Shown piece after piece: positions 32,140 to 40,394 of a stretch of 64,000 nt of DNA; the stretch's first letter is position 1, and the number at the start of each line of letters is the position of its first letter. The stretch is from positions 3,162,001 to 3,226,000 of the forward strand of contig NZ_CP123228.1 of NCBI RefSeq assembly GCF_029855045.1, read 5' to 3'. This DNA comes from Piscinibacter sp. XHJ-5 (GTDB lineage: Bacteria; Pseudomonadota; Gammaproteobacteria; Burkholderiales; Burkholderiaceae_C). Position numbers and translations under genes: made by a program. A model generated the notes under the pieces. That model saw nothing but the letters and a program-made list of their open reading frames with translations, was not told where the DNA came from and searched no databases.

Positions 32140-33201
32140 TCAGGCAGCAGGCGCGGCGCCTTCGTAGGCGCGCTGCAGCAGGGCGCGCAACGCCGTGCGT
32201 TCCAGCGGCCGCGGATTCGGATACGGGGCGCCGGCCGCCAGCTCCGCGGCGCGGTCGAGCCCGTCGGCGGGCATGCCGATCTCGCGCAGGGAGCCAGGCG
32301 CCCCCAGGCGCCGCGCCAGCTCCTGCAAGGCGAGCGGCGCATCTGCGGCACCCAGCGCCCGGGCGATGCGCGCCATCGCGTCCCGGGCGTGGCCGGCGTT
32401 GTAGGCCAGCGCGTGCGGGAGCACGACGGTGTGAACCTGCGCATGCGGCAGGTCGAAGCTGCCTCCCAGCGTGTGGCACAGCTTGTGATGCAGGCCCATC
32501 GACACATGACCCAGCACCGCGCCGCACAGCCAGGCGCCGTACAGCGCCTCGCCGCGCGCCCGCAGGCCGTGCGGCTCTGCATGGAGTGCCGGCAGCGCGA
32601 CGGCGAGGGCGCGGATGCCTTCCTCGGCCATCAGCGCGACGATGGGATTGCCGTCCTGCGCGTACAAGGCTTCGGCCGCATGCGCGATGGCGTTGATGCC
32701 GCTGGCGACGCTCACTCCCACCGGCAGGCCGAGCGTGAGCTGCGGGTCGTACAGCACGGTCTTCGGCAGCACGCGCGGATCGCGTCCGGTCTTCTTCACG
32801 CCGCCGTCGGTGAGGCCGTAGATCGGCGTCATCTCGCTGCCGGCGTAGGTCGTCGGGATCGCGACGATCGGCAGCCCGCTGTCCAGCGCGATCGCCTTGC
32901 CCAGGCCGGTGGTGGATCCGCCGCCGATCGCGACCGCGCAGTCCGCGCCGAGCCGACGCGCCTCGGCGCGCGCTTCGCGGGCGAGCTCGAGGGGAACGTG
33001 CATCGCGGCGCGCGCGAAGATGCCCGCGCTGCGCCCGCCGAGCAGCTCGGCGACGCGACGCGCCGAGTCGGCCTGCCCCGGGGTCGCCAGGACCAGCGCA
33101 CGCGTCGCCCCGAGCCGCTCGATCTCCTCGGCCAGCCGCGACAGCGAGCCCTCGCCGAACACGACGCGCGGCAGGTGCGGCTCGAACACGAAGGCGTTCA
33201 T
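32140..33201 (-). CDS. Maleylacetate reductase
   Basis: A 353-residue iron-containing alcohol dehydrogenase-family enzyme that reduces maleylacetate to 3-oxoadipate with NAD(P)H. Signatures are FGEGSLSRLAEEIERLG, GGGSTTGLGKAIAL, IPTTYAGSEMTPIYGLTDGG, and the metal/substrate region GLHHKLCHTLGGSFDLPHAQVH. These fit the maleylacetate reductase branch more than generic alcohol dehydrogenases. The ATG overlaps the aldehyde dehydrogenase stop by 4 bp. It serves both ring-cleavage routes of this operon. It corresponds to HapF/PnpE-type enzymes of hydroquinone pathways. Confidence 0.92.
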   Translation of the reverse strand: MNAFVFEPHLPRVVFGEGSLSRLAEEIERLGATRALVLATPGQADSARRVAELLGGRSAGIFARAAMHVPLELAREARAEARRLGADCAVAIGGGSTTGLGKAIALDSGLPIVAIPTTYAGSEMTPIYGLTDGGVKKTGRDPRVLPKTVLYDPQLTLGLPVGVSVASGINAIAHAAEALYAQDGNPIVALMAEEGIRALAVALPALHAEPHGLRARGEALYGAWLCGAVLGHVSMGLHHKLCHTLGGSFDLPHAQVHTVVLPHALAYNAGHARDAMARIARALGAADAPLALQELARRLGAPGSLREIGMPADGLDRAAELAAGAPYPNPRPLERTALRALLQRAYEGAAPAA

Positions 33202-34697
33202 CGCGGGTACCACGCCGGGATCTGCGCGTCCACGTTGACCCAGACGCTCTTGACCTGCGTGTATTCGCGCATCGCGTCGAAGCCCATCTCGCGCCCGTAG
33301 CCGCTCTGGCCGACGCCGCCGAAAGGCGAGCCAGGGTTCACGCGCTTGTAGCTGTTGATCCAGACCATGCCGCTCGCCATCTCGCGGGCGAAGCGGTGGG
33401 CGCGCCGCAGGTCGCGTGTCCACAGCCCGCCGCCCAGGCCGTAGTCGGTGCCGTTGGCGATGGCCAGCGCGTCGTCGTCGTCGGCGAAGGTGAGCACCGT
33501 GACGAACGGCCCGAACACTTCCTCCTGCGCGACGCGGTCGCGAAAGCTCTTCGCGCGCACCACCGTCGGCTCGATGTAGCAGCCGCGGCCCAGCGACGCA
33601 TCGGCCGGCACCCGGCCACCGGCGATCAGCTCGCCGCCTTGCTCGCGCGCGATGTCGACATAGCCGAGCACGCGCTCGCGGTGCTGCAGGCTGGTGAGCG
33701 GGCCCATCTCGGTGGCCGCGTCGAGCGGATTGCCCACGCGGATGGAGCGCGCGAGCGCCACGAACCGATCGAGGAACTCGTCGGCGATCCGCTCGTGCAG
33801 CAGGAGCCGCGAGCCGGCGATGCAGGCCTGTCCCTGGTTGTGGAAGATCGCCCACGCGCTGCCGTTGATGGCGGCCCCGAGGTCGGCGTCGTCGAAGACG
33901 ACGTTCGCGCCCTTGCCGCCGAGTTCGAGCTGCACCTTCTTCAGGTTGCCGGCGCTCGCCTGCACGATCCGCCGGCCCGTGGCGGTGCTGCCGGTGAACG
34001 CAATCTTCGCGATCTGCGGATGCTCGGCCACCGCCTGGCCGGCGACCGCGCCCAGGCCCGGCAGGATGTTGACGACCCCGTCGGGCATGCCGGCCTCGGC
34101 CATGAGCTCGGCAATGGCCAGCGCGCTGAGCGGCGTGATCTCGGCCGGCTTCATCACCACGCAGTTGCCGGCCGCCAGCGCCGGCGCCATCTTCCAGCTC
34201 GTGAACATCAGCGGGAAGTTCCACGGCACGACCTGACCCACGACACCCAGCGGCTCGCGCAGGGTGTAGTTGAGAAAGCCCGCTTCGACGGGAATCGTCT
34301 CGCCCTGGAACTTGTCGGCCATGCCGCCGAAGTAGCGGTAGCACGCAGCCGTGCGGGGCACGTCCAGCGTGCGCGAGTCGCGCAGCGGATGGCCGGTGTC
34401 CAGCGACTCCAGCCGCGCCAGCTCGTCGGCCTTCGCCTCGATGAGGTCGGCGAGCTTCAGCAGGATCCGCCCGCGGTCGGCGGCCGCCATGCGGCTCCAC
34501 GCGGGAAAGGCGCGCGCCGCAGCCGCGACGGCGCGGTCGACGTCCTCGCGTCCGGCCATGGCCACCTCGGCGAGGGTCGAGTTGTCATGCGGATTGAGCG
34601 TGGGCAGCGTCTCGCCCGACGCGGCATCGACGAAGCGGCCGTCGATGAAGAGCTGGTGGCGGATGTCGGACGGATTCATGGCGTGAACGTGTGTCAT
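33198..34697 (-). CDS. Aldehyde dehydrogenase, probable 4-hydroxymuconic semialdehyde dehydrogenase
   Basis: A 499-residue NAD(P)-dependent aldehyde dehydrogenase with catalytic C292 (NQGQACIAGSRL) and E258 (LELGGKGAN), plus the nucleotide loop FTGSTATG. Between the hydroquinone dioxygenase and maleylacetate reductase it is placed to oxidise 4-hydroxymuconic semialdehyde to maleylacetate, as HapE does. Function is taken from context; sequence alone gives only the superfamily. ATG 34697 sits right behind a GGGGAGGGG run supplied by the dispersed palindrome; ATG 34679 (MNPSDIR) is the alternative start. Confidence 0.85.
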   Translation of the reverse strand: MTHVHAMNPSDIRHQLFIDGRFVDAASGETLPTLNPHDNSTLAEVAMAGREDVDRAVAAAARAFPAWSRMAAADRGRILLKLADLIEAKADELARLESLDTGHPLRDSRTLDVPRTAACYRYFGGMADKFQGETIPVEAGFLNYTLREPLGVVGQVVPWNFPLMFTSWKMAPALAAGNCVVMKPAEITPLSALAIAELMAEAGMPDGVVNILPGLGAVAGQAVAEHPQIAKIAFTGSTATGRRIVQASAGNLKKVQLELGGKGANVVFDDADLGAAINGSAWAIFHNQGQACIAGSRLLLHERIADEFLDRFVALARSIRVGNPLDAATEMGPLTSLQHRERVLGYVDIAREQGGELIAGGRVPADASLGRGCYIEPTVVRAKSFRDRVAQEEVFGPFVTVLTFADDDDALAIANGTDYGLGGGLWTRDLRRAHRFAREMASGMVWINSYKRVNPGSPFGGVGQSGYGREMGFDAMREYTQVKSVWVNVDAQIPAWYPR

Positions 34698-34723
34698 CCC
34701 CTCCCCCGCGGGGCGGGAGAGGG
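34698..34723. repeat. Variant of the dispersed GC palindrome upstream of the aldehyde dehydrogenase gene
   Basis: An imperfect palindrome of the CCCTC...GAGGG type, with a GC-rich centre (CCCCGCGGGG), directly before the ATG at 34697. Read leftward it ends in GGGGAGGGG, so it may also provide the ribosome-binding sequence. It separates the dioxygenase genes from the aldehyde dehydrogenase. Confidence 0.6.
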
Positions 34724-34761
34724 TCGGGTCGAGGGCGAAGGTGGTGGCGGAAGCAAGCGGG

Positions 34762-35733
34762 TCAGAACTGCACCGGCACCTCGGGCGATTCGCCGCGCTG
34801 GATCTCGTAGACCAGGCTGGGCGAGCCGTTCTCCCACACCAGCAGCATCGAGCGCTTGGGGCTGTAGCCCTGGTGTCGGCAGTAGGCCGGCATCGCGGCC
34901 ATGTCGCCGGCCTTCATGATGACCCGCGCCAGGGGCTTGCCGGTGTTCTTGTCGCCGCAGTCCCAGTGGATCTCGTCGGTCATCTGGAAGAACCACTCGA
35001 CGCGGTCGTTGCCGTGGATGATCGGCAGGATGTGCTCTTCAGTGGTCGGGCACATGTAGCTGTGCTTGACGACCGAGGTGAAGCTCGGGTTCCAGGTGAC
35101 CTGCGAGCGGCTCAGGAAGCCGAACAGGTTGAACGCATGCACCTCGTTCTCGAAGCCGGGCTCGGGATGCAGCTCGGGCTGCTCCTGCGGCACGTCGGCG
35201 AACGCGCGATTGACCGGCGCGCCGCGCTCGTCGGTGCGCAGCGCGAGGTCGTCCTTCAGCCCGACGCAGCGCTTGGCCAGCTCGCGCGCCCGAGTGATCT
35301 TCGCGGTGTTGCTGCCGTTCTTGCGGCCGTACGGCGTGCCCGTCTCCTGCGGCGCGGCGAAGGGATCGAAGACGGCGTTGGTCCAGTCGTCGAGCATGGC
35401 CTCGAAGGTGGCGCGGATCTCGGCGGTGGGGAAGTTCTCGAGCAGATCGACGCCCGCTTCCTTCATCGTGCCGTTGTAGGCGCCGGCGTACAGGTCGACC
35501 GACTCGTAGTGGTTGACCGTGCCCACCACATTGTCGAAGTTGACCCAGCCGTAGAAGAAGCCCCAGGCGACGTCGCGCATGAGCGCGCGCAGGAAGTTGC
35601 CTGCATCCATCGTGTGGCTCATCGGCTTGCCGGCGCGCGTGGTCCAGCCGATGTGCGCGAAGTACTCGTCGCGGCGGAAGGTGAAGCTGCCGAGCTTGAA
35701 GGTCTGGTAGCCGTGTTCGTTGGCGGTGCTCAT
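34762..35733 (-). CDS. Hydroquinone 1,2-dioxygenase, large (catalytic) subunit
   Basis: A 323-residue protein of the two-subunit Fe(II) hydroquinone dioxygenases (HapD/PnpD type), which open hydroquinone to 4-hydroxymuconic semialdehyde. The iron-ligand pattern His-x-Asn-x3-Glu is H240, N242, E246 (IIHGNDRVEWFF), with a later H287 (AYCRHQGYS). As I recall the PnpD structure, its ligands are H256, N258, E262 and H303, so spacing agrees exactly with a uniform offset of 16. An AGGAG site precedes ATG 35733. It follows the small subunit by 15 bp. Confidence 0.92.
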   Translation of the reverse strand: MSTANEHGYQTFKLGSFTFRRDEYFAHIGWTTRAGKPMSHTMDAGNFLRALMRDVAWGFFYGWVNFDNVVGTVNHYESVDLYAGAYNGTMKEAGVDLLENFPTAEIRATFEAMLDDWTNAVFDPFAAPQETGTPYGRKNGSNTAKITRARELAKRCVGLKDDLALRTDERGAPVNRAFADVPQEQPELHPEPGFENEVHAFNLFGFLSRSQVTWNPSFTSVVKHSYMCPTTEEHILPIIHGNDRVEWFFQMTDEIHWDCGDKNTGKPLARVIMKAGDMAAMPAYCRHQGYSPKRSMLLVWENGSPSLVYEIQRGESPEVPVQF

Positions 35734-35748
35734 TCGCGTGCTCCTGAT

Positions 35749-36258
35749 TCAGGCGGTCTGGCAGATCTGTGCCCAGCGCTCGACGCTGAGGTCGCCCTTG
35801 CAGGTCTGCAGGATGACGACGCCGGGCTGGGCCGAACGGAACTGGTAGGCGGTGTTCTTCGGCAGCAGCGCCTGGTGGCCGCGCCGCAGCCGCATCCAGC
35901 CCATGCGCGCGCCCTGCGGGGCGCCCTCGACGAGGATCGCGCCGTTCTTCTCGGCGTCGGGCACCGTCTGCGCGGCGCCCAGCTTGACGAGGTGGATCTC
36001 GATGTCGCCATCCATCACCAGCGCGAACTCGTCGTGCGCGCAGGTGAACCAGGGCGACTGTCCCTCGGCGCGCATGCATTCGAGCACGTAGATCTGGTTC
36101 TGCCCGAACACGACGCGCTCGTAGGGCTGGCTCCTGCTCGCGATCTCGAAGCAGTTCGAGAAGGCGTAGTTCTTCACGTCGTCGGAGATCGCCTGCACGC
36201 CGCCCTTTTCGTAGCGATCGAGAGAGCCGAACTTCGTCTGGTATGCCACCGCTGTCAT
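35749..36258 (-). CDS. Hydroquinone 1,2-dioxygenase, small subunit
   Basis: A 169-residue cupin-like protein matching the small (HapC/PnpC) subunit in size and pairing. It starts MTAVAYQTKFGSLDRYEKGG and contains VVFGQNQIYVLECMRAEGQSPWF, then DEFALVMDGDIEIHLVKL and GHQALLPKNTAYQF, a beta-barrel pattern. The small subunit stabilises the alpha2-beta2 enzyme and contributes to the substrate pocket. It is the first gene of the leftward operon, with a CAGGAG ribosome-binding site and a candidate LysR operator about 75-100 bp upstream. Confidence 0.9.
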   Translation of the reverse strand: MTAVAYQTKFGSLDRYEKGGVQAISDDVKNYAFSNCFEIASRSQPYERVVFGQNQIYVLECMRAEGQSPWFTCAHDEFALVMDGDIEIHLVKLGAAQTVPDAEKNGAILVEGAPQGARMGWMRLRRGHQALLPKNTAYQFRSAQPGVVILQTCKGDLSVERWAQICQTA

Positions 36259-36333
36259 GTGTCGCTCCTGCGTTGGTGTGCAGGAAGTCTAGGAAGCGAT
36301 GGGGGGTTGGAGTAGAGGCGAGGAGGCGACCGG

Positions 36334-36356
36334 ATTGTTCGGGGGTTGCGAACAAT
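36334..36356. promoter_or_regulatory. Candidate LysR-type operator (T-N11-A dyad) of the hydroquinone operon
   Basis: ATTGTTCG (36334-36341) and CGAACAAT (36349-36356) are perfect 8-bp arms around GGGGTTG. The centre contains T-N11-A with TC/GA flanks, the classic LysR-family box. It lies 76-98 bp before the start of the first dioxygenase gene at 36258, and within the 3' flank of the unknown gene ending at 36384. The LysR gene at 37923-38876 is the obvious candidate regulator. Confidence 0.65.
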
Positions 36357-36383
36357 GGAGCGGGAAAACCCTCGAGACGCGGG

Positions 36384-37712
36384 TCAGGGCTTCGGCCTCT
36401 CCCCGAGGTGCTGACCCACCGTCCGATAGTGGTTGTCGGGACGGTAGTGGTGCGCCACCGGATCGTCCTGCTTGCGCACCAGGACCTTCTGCGCAATCGT
36501 GTTGTTGTGGGCGTCGCGCGCGACGGGGTCGACGGCCGGGTCGGTCTTCCCGTTCTTGTCGAACAGGCTCGGCTCCTTGAACATGTCGACCCGCTTGAAC
36601 CTCGCCGTGCCGTTGGCATCGGCCGGGAACGACTTGGCGAGCAGCCTGGAGCGGCTGCCGTTGCCGTCGTCGCTGCCGGCGCTGAAGAAGGTCACCTGCT
36701 TGAGCGCCTGTCCGTTGGGGGTCTTGCTCCACGCCGCGAGCCGCGCGTCCGTCCACCATTCCGGCGGTTGATCGAAGACCGGCACCTTCTTTCCATCGAC
36801 TTCCTTCTCGCCGATCTTGCGGTTGAAGTGATAGAGGCAGTCGTACAGCTCCAGCCGGTCGGCCTGCAGGCGGGTGCCGCCCTTCACGTCTGCGTTGATC
36901 AGGTTGTTGAGCGCCATGCCGCCGCCGGAATGGGCGGAGACCACACGCTCGGTGACCGCCTTCTTGTCCACCTTGGCCGCGGCCAGAGCGTCGTCGACGG
37001 TCTTCACCTGGTCCTTCACGTTGCCCCAGCTCACGTGGTAGCTGGCGCTGTGGTCGGGCGAGTCCACCTTGGACGGCGAGTTGGCCGCCTCGGGCAGCAC
37101 GAACATCGCCTGCGTGTCTTCCTTGAGGATCACGTCGCGGATGCGCGCGTAGTGGCCGGCCTTGGAGCCGAGCGGATCGGCCACGGTGGCGTTGTCGCCG
37201 TGGTAGTGGGTGTGGACGTGAACGTCGGCATCGGGCTTGAACCTGGGACCCGTGACCACCATCACCGGCTCGCCGCCGTTGCCGGCGCTGGTCACCACGC
37301 GGATCGTGACCGGCGGCTTCATGCCCAGGAGGTCGGCATACGACGCCTTGGCGTTGACGATGGTGTCGGCCAGCCTGTGGTGTCCGCACCGGCGCAGGTC
37401 CTTGATCTGCGTGTCGGTGACCTTGCTGACGTCGTAGGAGGGGTCGGGCGCCTGGCACTTTCCGGCTGGCGCGCTGTTCAGGGCTGCCTTGTCCTTCTTC
37501 GCTTCCAGGGGCAGGGCGGTGCCGTTGCCGTTCTTCTTGGGATCGGCGTACCTGGCGACGTCCGGATGCAGGCCGTTGTTGGCGGCGAAGGCGGCGACCG
37601 GGTCCGTCGAGGTCGCCACGTGCGCCTGCGGCGCGGTGTCGGCGGCAGCCTGGGCGGTGGCCGGCGCGACGGGACTCTCGGCAAGGATGGTGCGGGGGGC
37701 AACGGTGATCAT
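36384..37712 (-). CDS. Unknown protein with alpha/beta-hydrolase-like features, 442 aa
   Basis: The protein starts MITVAPRTILAESPVAPATA, with a GAAAGG ribosome-binding site. The first 80 residues are Ala/Pro-rich and look disordered, with no signal peptide. Later parts resemble an alpha/beta hydrolase: a strand and turn VHVHTHYHGDN (about 164-174), MFVLPEA (about 203-209), a possible nucleophile elbow VVSAHSGGGMALN with S262, an Asp-rich FFSAGSDDGNGSRS (about 342-355), and a C-terminal His cluster (HHYRPDNHYRTVGQH). I know no named family. It lies between the hydroquinone operon and its likely regulator, on the same strand. Confidence 0.6.
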   Translation of the reverse strand: MITVAPRTILAESPVAPATAQAAADTAPQAHVATSTDPVAAFAANNGLHPDVARYADPKKNGNGTALPLEAKKDKAALNSAPAGKCQAPDPSYDVSKVTDTQIKDLRRCGHHRLADTIVNAKASYADLLGMKPPVTIRVVTSAGNGGEPVMVVTGPRFKPDADVHVHTHYHGDNATVADPLGSKAGHYARIRDVILKEDTQAMFVLPEAANSPSKVDSPDHSASYHVSWGNVKDQVKTVDDALAAAKVDKKAVTERVVSAHSGGGMALNNLINADVKGGTRLQADRLELYDCLYHFNRKIGEKEVDGKKVPVFDQPPEWWTDARLAAWSKTPNGQALKQVTFFSAGSDDGNGSRSRLLAKSFPADANGTARFKRVDMFKEPSLFDKNGKTDPAVDPVARDAHNNTIAQKVLVRKQDDPVAHHYRPDNHYRTVGQHLGERPKP

Positions 37713-37922
37713 GGCGACCTTTCGCAATGGTCGCCATTGAATCGGCCCGCGCTGCGCGGCTCAAGTCGGACGCGTGCTAGCCAGGGAAAGTCCTCTGCGT
37801 CCGTCTTGGCGGGTTTATCGTGCGGTTTCCGATTTGGCGCTCGACTCCCGCTCGCGCCGGGTCACGGGCCGTGGGGTTGCGCCGAATCCGACGCTTGAGC
37901 CCGCCGCCCCGAGCATCCCCTC

Positions 37923-38876
37923 TCAATCCTCGATCAACCCCGGCAACATCACCCCGCGATCGATCAGCACCTTGTCCCACGGCGGCTCACCCCCGGCGAA
38001 GCTCGCCGCGAGCGACTCGATGAACAGGCGCAGCTTGAAGGCGCCGCGCTGGGTGCGCGGATACACCGCCGAGAGCCAGAACGACGAGAGCTGAAAGTCC
38101 GCCAGGATCACCTTCAGCTGGCCCTTGGCGATCCATTCCGACGCCACCAGCGTCGGCAGGCACACGATGCCGGCGTGCTCGCAGCCGTACTCGCGCAGCA
38201 GGTGCACCGAGTTGCTCATCAGCGTCGGCTTGAGGTCGAGCATGACGGGTTCGTCGCCGTCGCGGTGGAACACCCAGCGGTCGCGCGTCGGGTAGCCGGA
38301 GTACAGGCCCAGGCGGTGGCCGAACAGGTCGCGCGGATGCTTGGGCGTGCCGCGGCGCTTCAGGTAGTCGGGCGAGGCGCAGAAGATGCGCCGCACGGGA
38401 AAAAGCCGCCGCGACACCAGCTCCTCGGAGCTGGGCGGGAAGATCTGCAGCGCGACGTCGAAGCCTTGCTTCACCGGATCGATCACCGCGTCGCTGACGA
38501 ACAGGTCGAGGTGAATCTGCGGATAGCGCTCCTGGAACTCCGCGAGCAACTGCGCCAGGTGGCCGAGCACGAAGCCGGTGAGGGCGTGCACCCGCAGCAG
38601 CCCGGCCGGTGTGCCGCCCACCTCGCGCATCTGGTCGACGACTTCGTTGGTCCGGTTGACCAGCTCGTGGCAATCGCGAAAGAACGCCTGCCCCATCTCC
38701 GACAGCCGCACCGCGCGCGTCGTGCGGTGGAAGAGCGGCCCGCCGAGCAGCTCCTCGAGCTGCTGAACACGCGTGGTGACGACCGACTTGGACAGGCGAA
38801 GCTGGCGCGCCGCTTCGGCGAAGCTTTGCGCCTGCGCGACGCGGACGAAGGCTTCGATGCTGAGGAAGCGGTCCAC
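37923..38876 (-). CDS. LysR-family transcriptional regulator
   Basis: A 317-residue regulator starting at GTG. The N-terminal winged helix is clear (DRFLSIEAFVRVAQAQSFAE, AARQLRLSKSVVTTRVQQLE), followed by the effector-binding domain. It probably controls the hydroquinone operon, given the T-N11-A dyad before that operon, although one gene intervenes. It lies only 9 bp after the thiDE stop on the same strand, so at least part of its expression may come from the riboswitch-controlled thi transcript. Confidence 0.9.
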   Translation of the reverse strand: MDRFLSIEAFVRVAQAQSFAEAARQLRLSKSVVTTRVQQLEELLGGPLFHRTTRAVRLSEMGQAFFRDCHELVNRTNEVVDQMREVGGTPAGLLRVHALTGFVLGHLAQLLAEFQERYPQIHLDLFVSDAVIDPVKQGFDVALQIFPPSSEELVSRRLFPVRRIFCASPDYLKRRGTPKHPRDLFGHRLGLYSGYPTRDRWVFHRDGDEPVMLDLKPTLMSNSVHLLREYGCEHAGIVCLPTLVASEWIAKGQLKVILADFQLSSFWLSAVYPRTQRGAFKLRLFIESLAASFAGGEPPWDKVLIDRGVMLPGLIED

Positions 38877-38885
38877 GCGGCGAGT

Positions 38886-40394
38886 TTACGAAGGCGCGCG
38901 GGAGGCGGCAGAAGCGGGGCCCAGGCTGGGATGCGGCAGGCCTCGCGCGGCGCGCTCGAATGCCGGCACGGTCTTCCCCGGATCGTCGCCGAGGGCACGC
39001 ACGACGCACACGCCGTCGACCCCGCACCGCGCTGCCGCCTGCGCCTGCCAGGGCTCGAGAATCCCGCCGATCGCAACCACCGGCACGCCGGCCATGCGCT
39101 GCCACCAGGCGAGGTTGTCGAGGCCCTGCGGCCGCCACGGCATCGTCTTGGTGAGCGTCGGCCACACCGGACCGCACGCGACGTAGCGCGGCGCCAGGCT
39201 GCGTGCGCGGCACAGCTCCCACAGGCTGTGCGAACTGATGCCCAGCGCAAGGCCGCTGTCGAGCAAGGCGCGCCGCCCGTCCTCGCCGAGCGCCAGCAGG
39301 TCCTCCTGGCCGAGATGCACGCCGGCGGCACCCAGCTCGTGCGCGAGACGCCAGTGGTCGTTGACGAAGAGCTCCGCGCCGGCATCGCGGCATGCGGCGA
39401 TCGCCGCCTGCAGCGCGGGCCGCAGCTTCGAGTCGTCGGAGGTTTTCATGCGCAGCTGAAGCGTGCGGACGCCGGCGGCCAGCACGTCGGCGACGCGGTC
39501 GGCGCTGTCGACGATGGCGTAGAGCCCGAGCCGGCGCTGCGCCCGCGCCGCCGGCGGCTGGACACGCGGCGCCTCGCCCCAGGACATCAGGGGCAGCAGG
39601 GTCGGATCGGCCGCGAACCCGCCCTGGGCATGCACAGGACCCGCGCCAGCGCCGGCCCGGTAGCCATGACGAAGCGCGTGCGTGGTCGCCATCTTCGCCA
39701 GCACCACGGCATCGGCGGCGACGAATCCCAGCGCCATCGCCGAGGCTGCGGCCATGGCGAAGCTGCACCCGCTGCCGTGATGGTGCGGCGTGTCCACGCG
39801 CGGCGACGCGAGCCAGCCTTGCGCATGCTCGCTGGCCAGCCAGTCGAGCACGCGCCCGCCGACGTCGGCGCTGTCGCCGCCCGTCACGCAGGCCGCCTGC
39901 GCCTGCAGCCGGCGCGCCACCGCCGGCACCGGCCCCTCGGCGGCGGCGAGGCGCTCGGCTTCGCGCCGATTGGGCGTGACCAGCGACGCGCGCGGCAACA
40001 GCGCCTCGCGGTAGGCGTGCAGCGTGTCGTCGTCGGCGAAGCGCGCGCCGGTCGTCGCGCCCAGCACCGGGTCGACGATCAGCGCCACCGGCGCGCGCTC
40101 GCGCAGCCTGTCGACGATTCGAGCCACCGCGTGCACCTGCGCCACGCCCCCCAGCAGGCCGGTCTTGATCGCCGCCGGCGGCATGTCGTCGGCGAGCGCA
40201 TCGGCCTGGGCCAGGAGCAGCTCCGGCCTCACCGGCTCGACGCAGGTCACCGCGCCCGAATGCTGGGCGGTGATCGCCGACACCACCGTGCACAGGTGCA
40301 CGCCGAAGGCGTCGGCCATGCGCAGGTCGGCGGCGAGGCCGGCGCCGCCGCCGCTGTCGGTGCCGGCGATGCTCCAGACGATGGGCCGCGTCAC
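38886..40394 (-). CDS. thiDE: Bifunctional HMP kinase/HMP-P kinase and thiamine-phosphate synthase (ThiD-ThiE fusion)
   Basis: A 502-residue fusion. The N-terminal ribokinase-fold ThiD (about 1-265) shows SIAGTDSGGGAGLAADL, AAIKTGLLG, VDPVLGATTGA and the anion-hole HHHGSGCSFAMA. The C-terminal ThiE (about 290-485) shows LGLYAIVDS, QLRMKTSDD, ELFVNDHWRLAHELGAAGVHLGQEDL and VVAIGGI. Together they phosphorylate the pyrimidine twice and couple it to the thiazole to give thiamine phosphate. The start is GTG, overlapping the thiG stop. It is the last biosynthetic gene of the operon. Confidence 0.93.
   Translation of the reverse strand: MTRPIVWSIAGTDSGGGAGLAADLRMADAFGVHLCTVVSAITAQHSGAVTCVEPVRPELLLAQADALADDMPPAAIKTGLLGGVAQVHAVARIVDRLRERAPVALIVDPVLGATTGARFADDDTLHAYREALLPRASLVTPNRREAERLAAAEGPVPAVARRLQAQAACVTGGDSADVGGRVLDWLASEHAQGWLASPRVDTPHHHGSGCSFAMAAASAMALGFVAADAVVLAKMATTHALRHGYRAGAGAGPVHAQGGFAADPTLLPLMSWGEAPRVQPPAARAQRRLGLYAIVDSADRVADVLAAGVRTLQLRMKTSDDSKLRPALQAAIAACRDAGAELFVNDHWRLAHELGAAGVHLGQEDLLALGEDGRRALLDSGLALGISSHSLWELCRARSLAPRYVACGPVWPTLTKTMPWRPQGLDNLAWWQRMAGVPVVAIGGILEPWQAQAAARCGVDGVCVVRALGDDPGKTVPAFERAARGLPHPSLGPASAASRAPS

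Noticed and set aside
26628..36258. Reading the liv-type genes as an ordinary branched-chain amino acid transporter that happens to be nearby.
   Set aside because: It lies inside the aromatic operon with gaps of a few bases and overlaps, between maleylacetate reductase and the hydroxyquinol dioxygenase, so a catabolic role is more likely, although the substrate is unproven.
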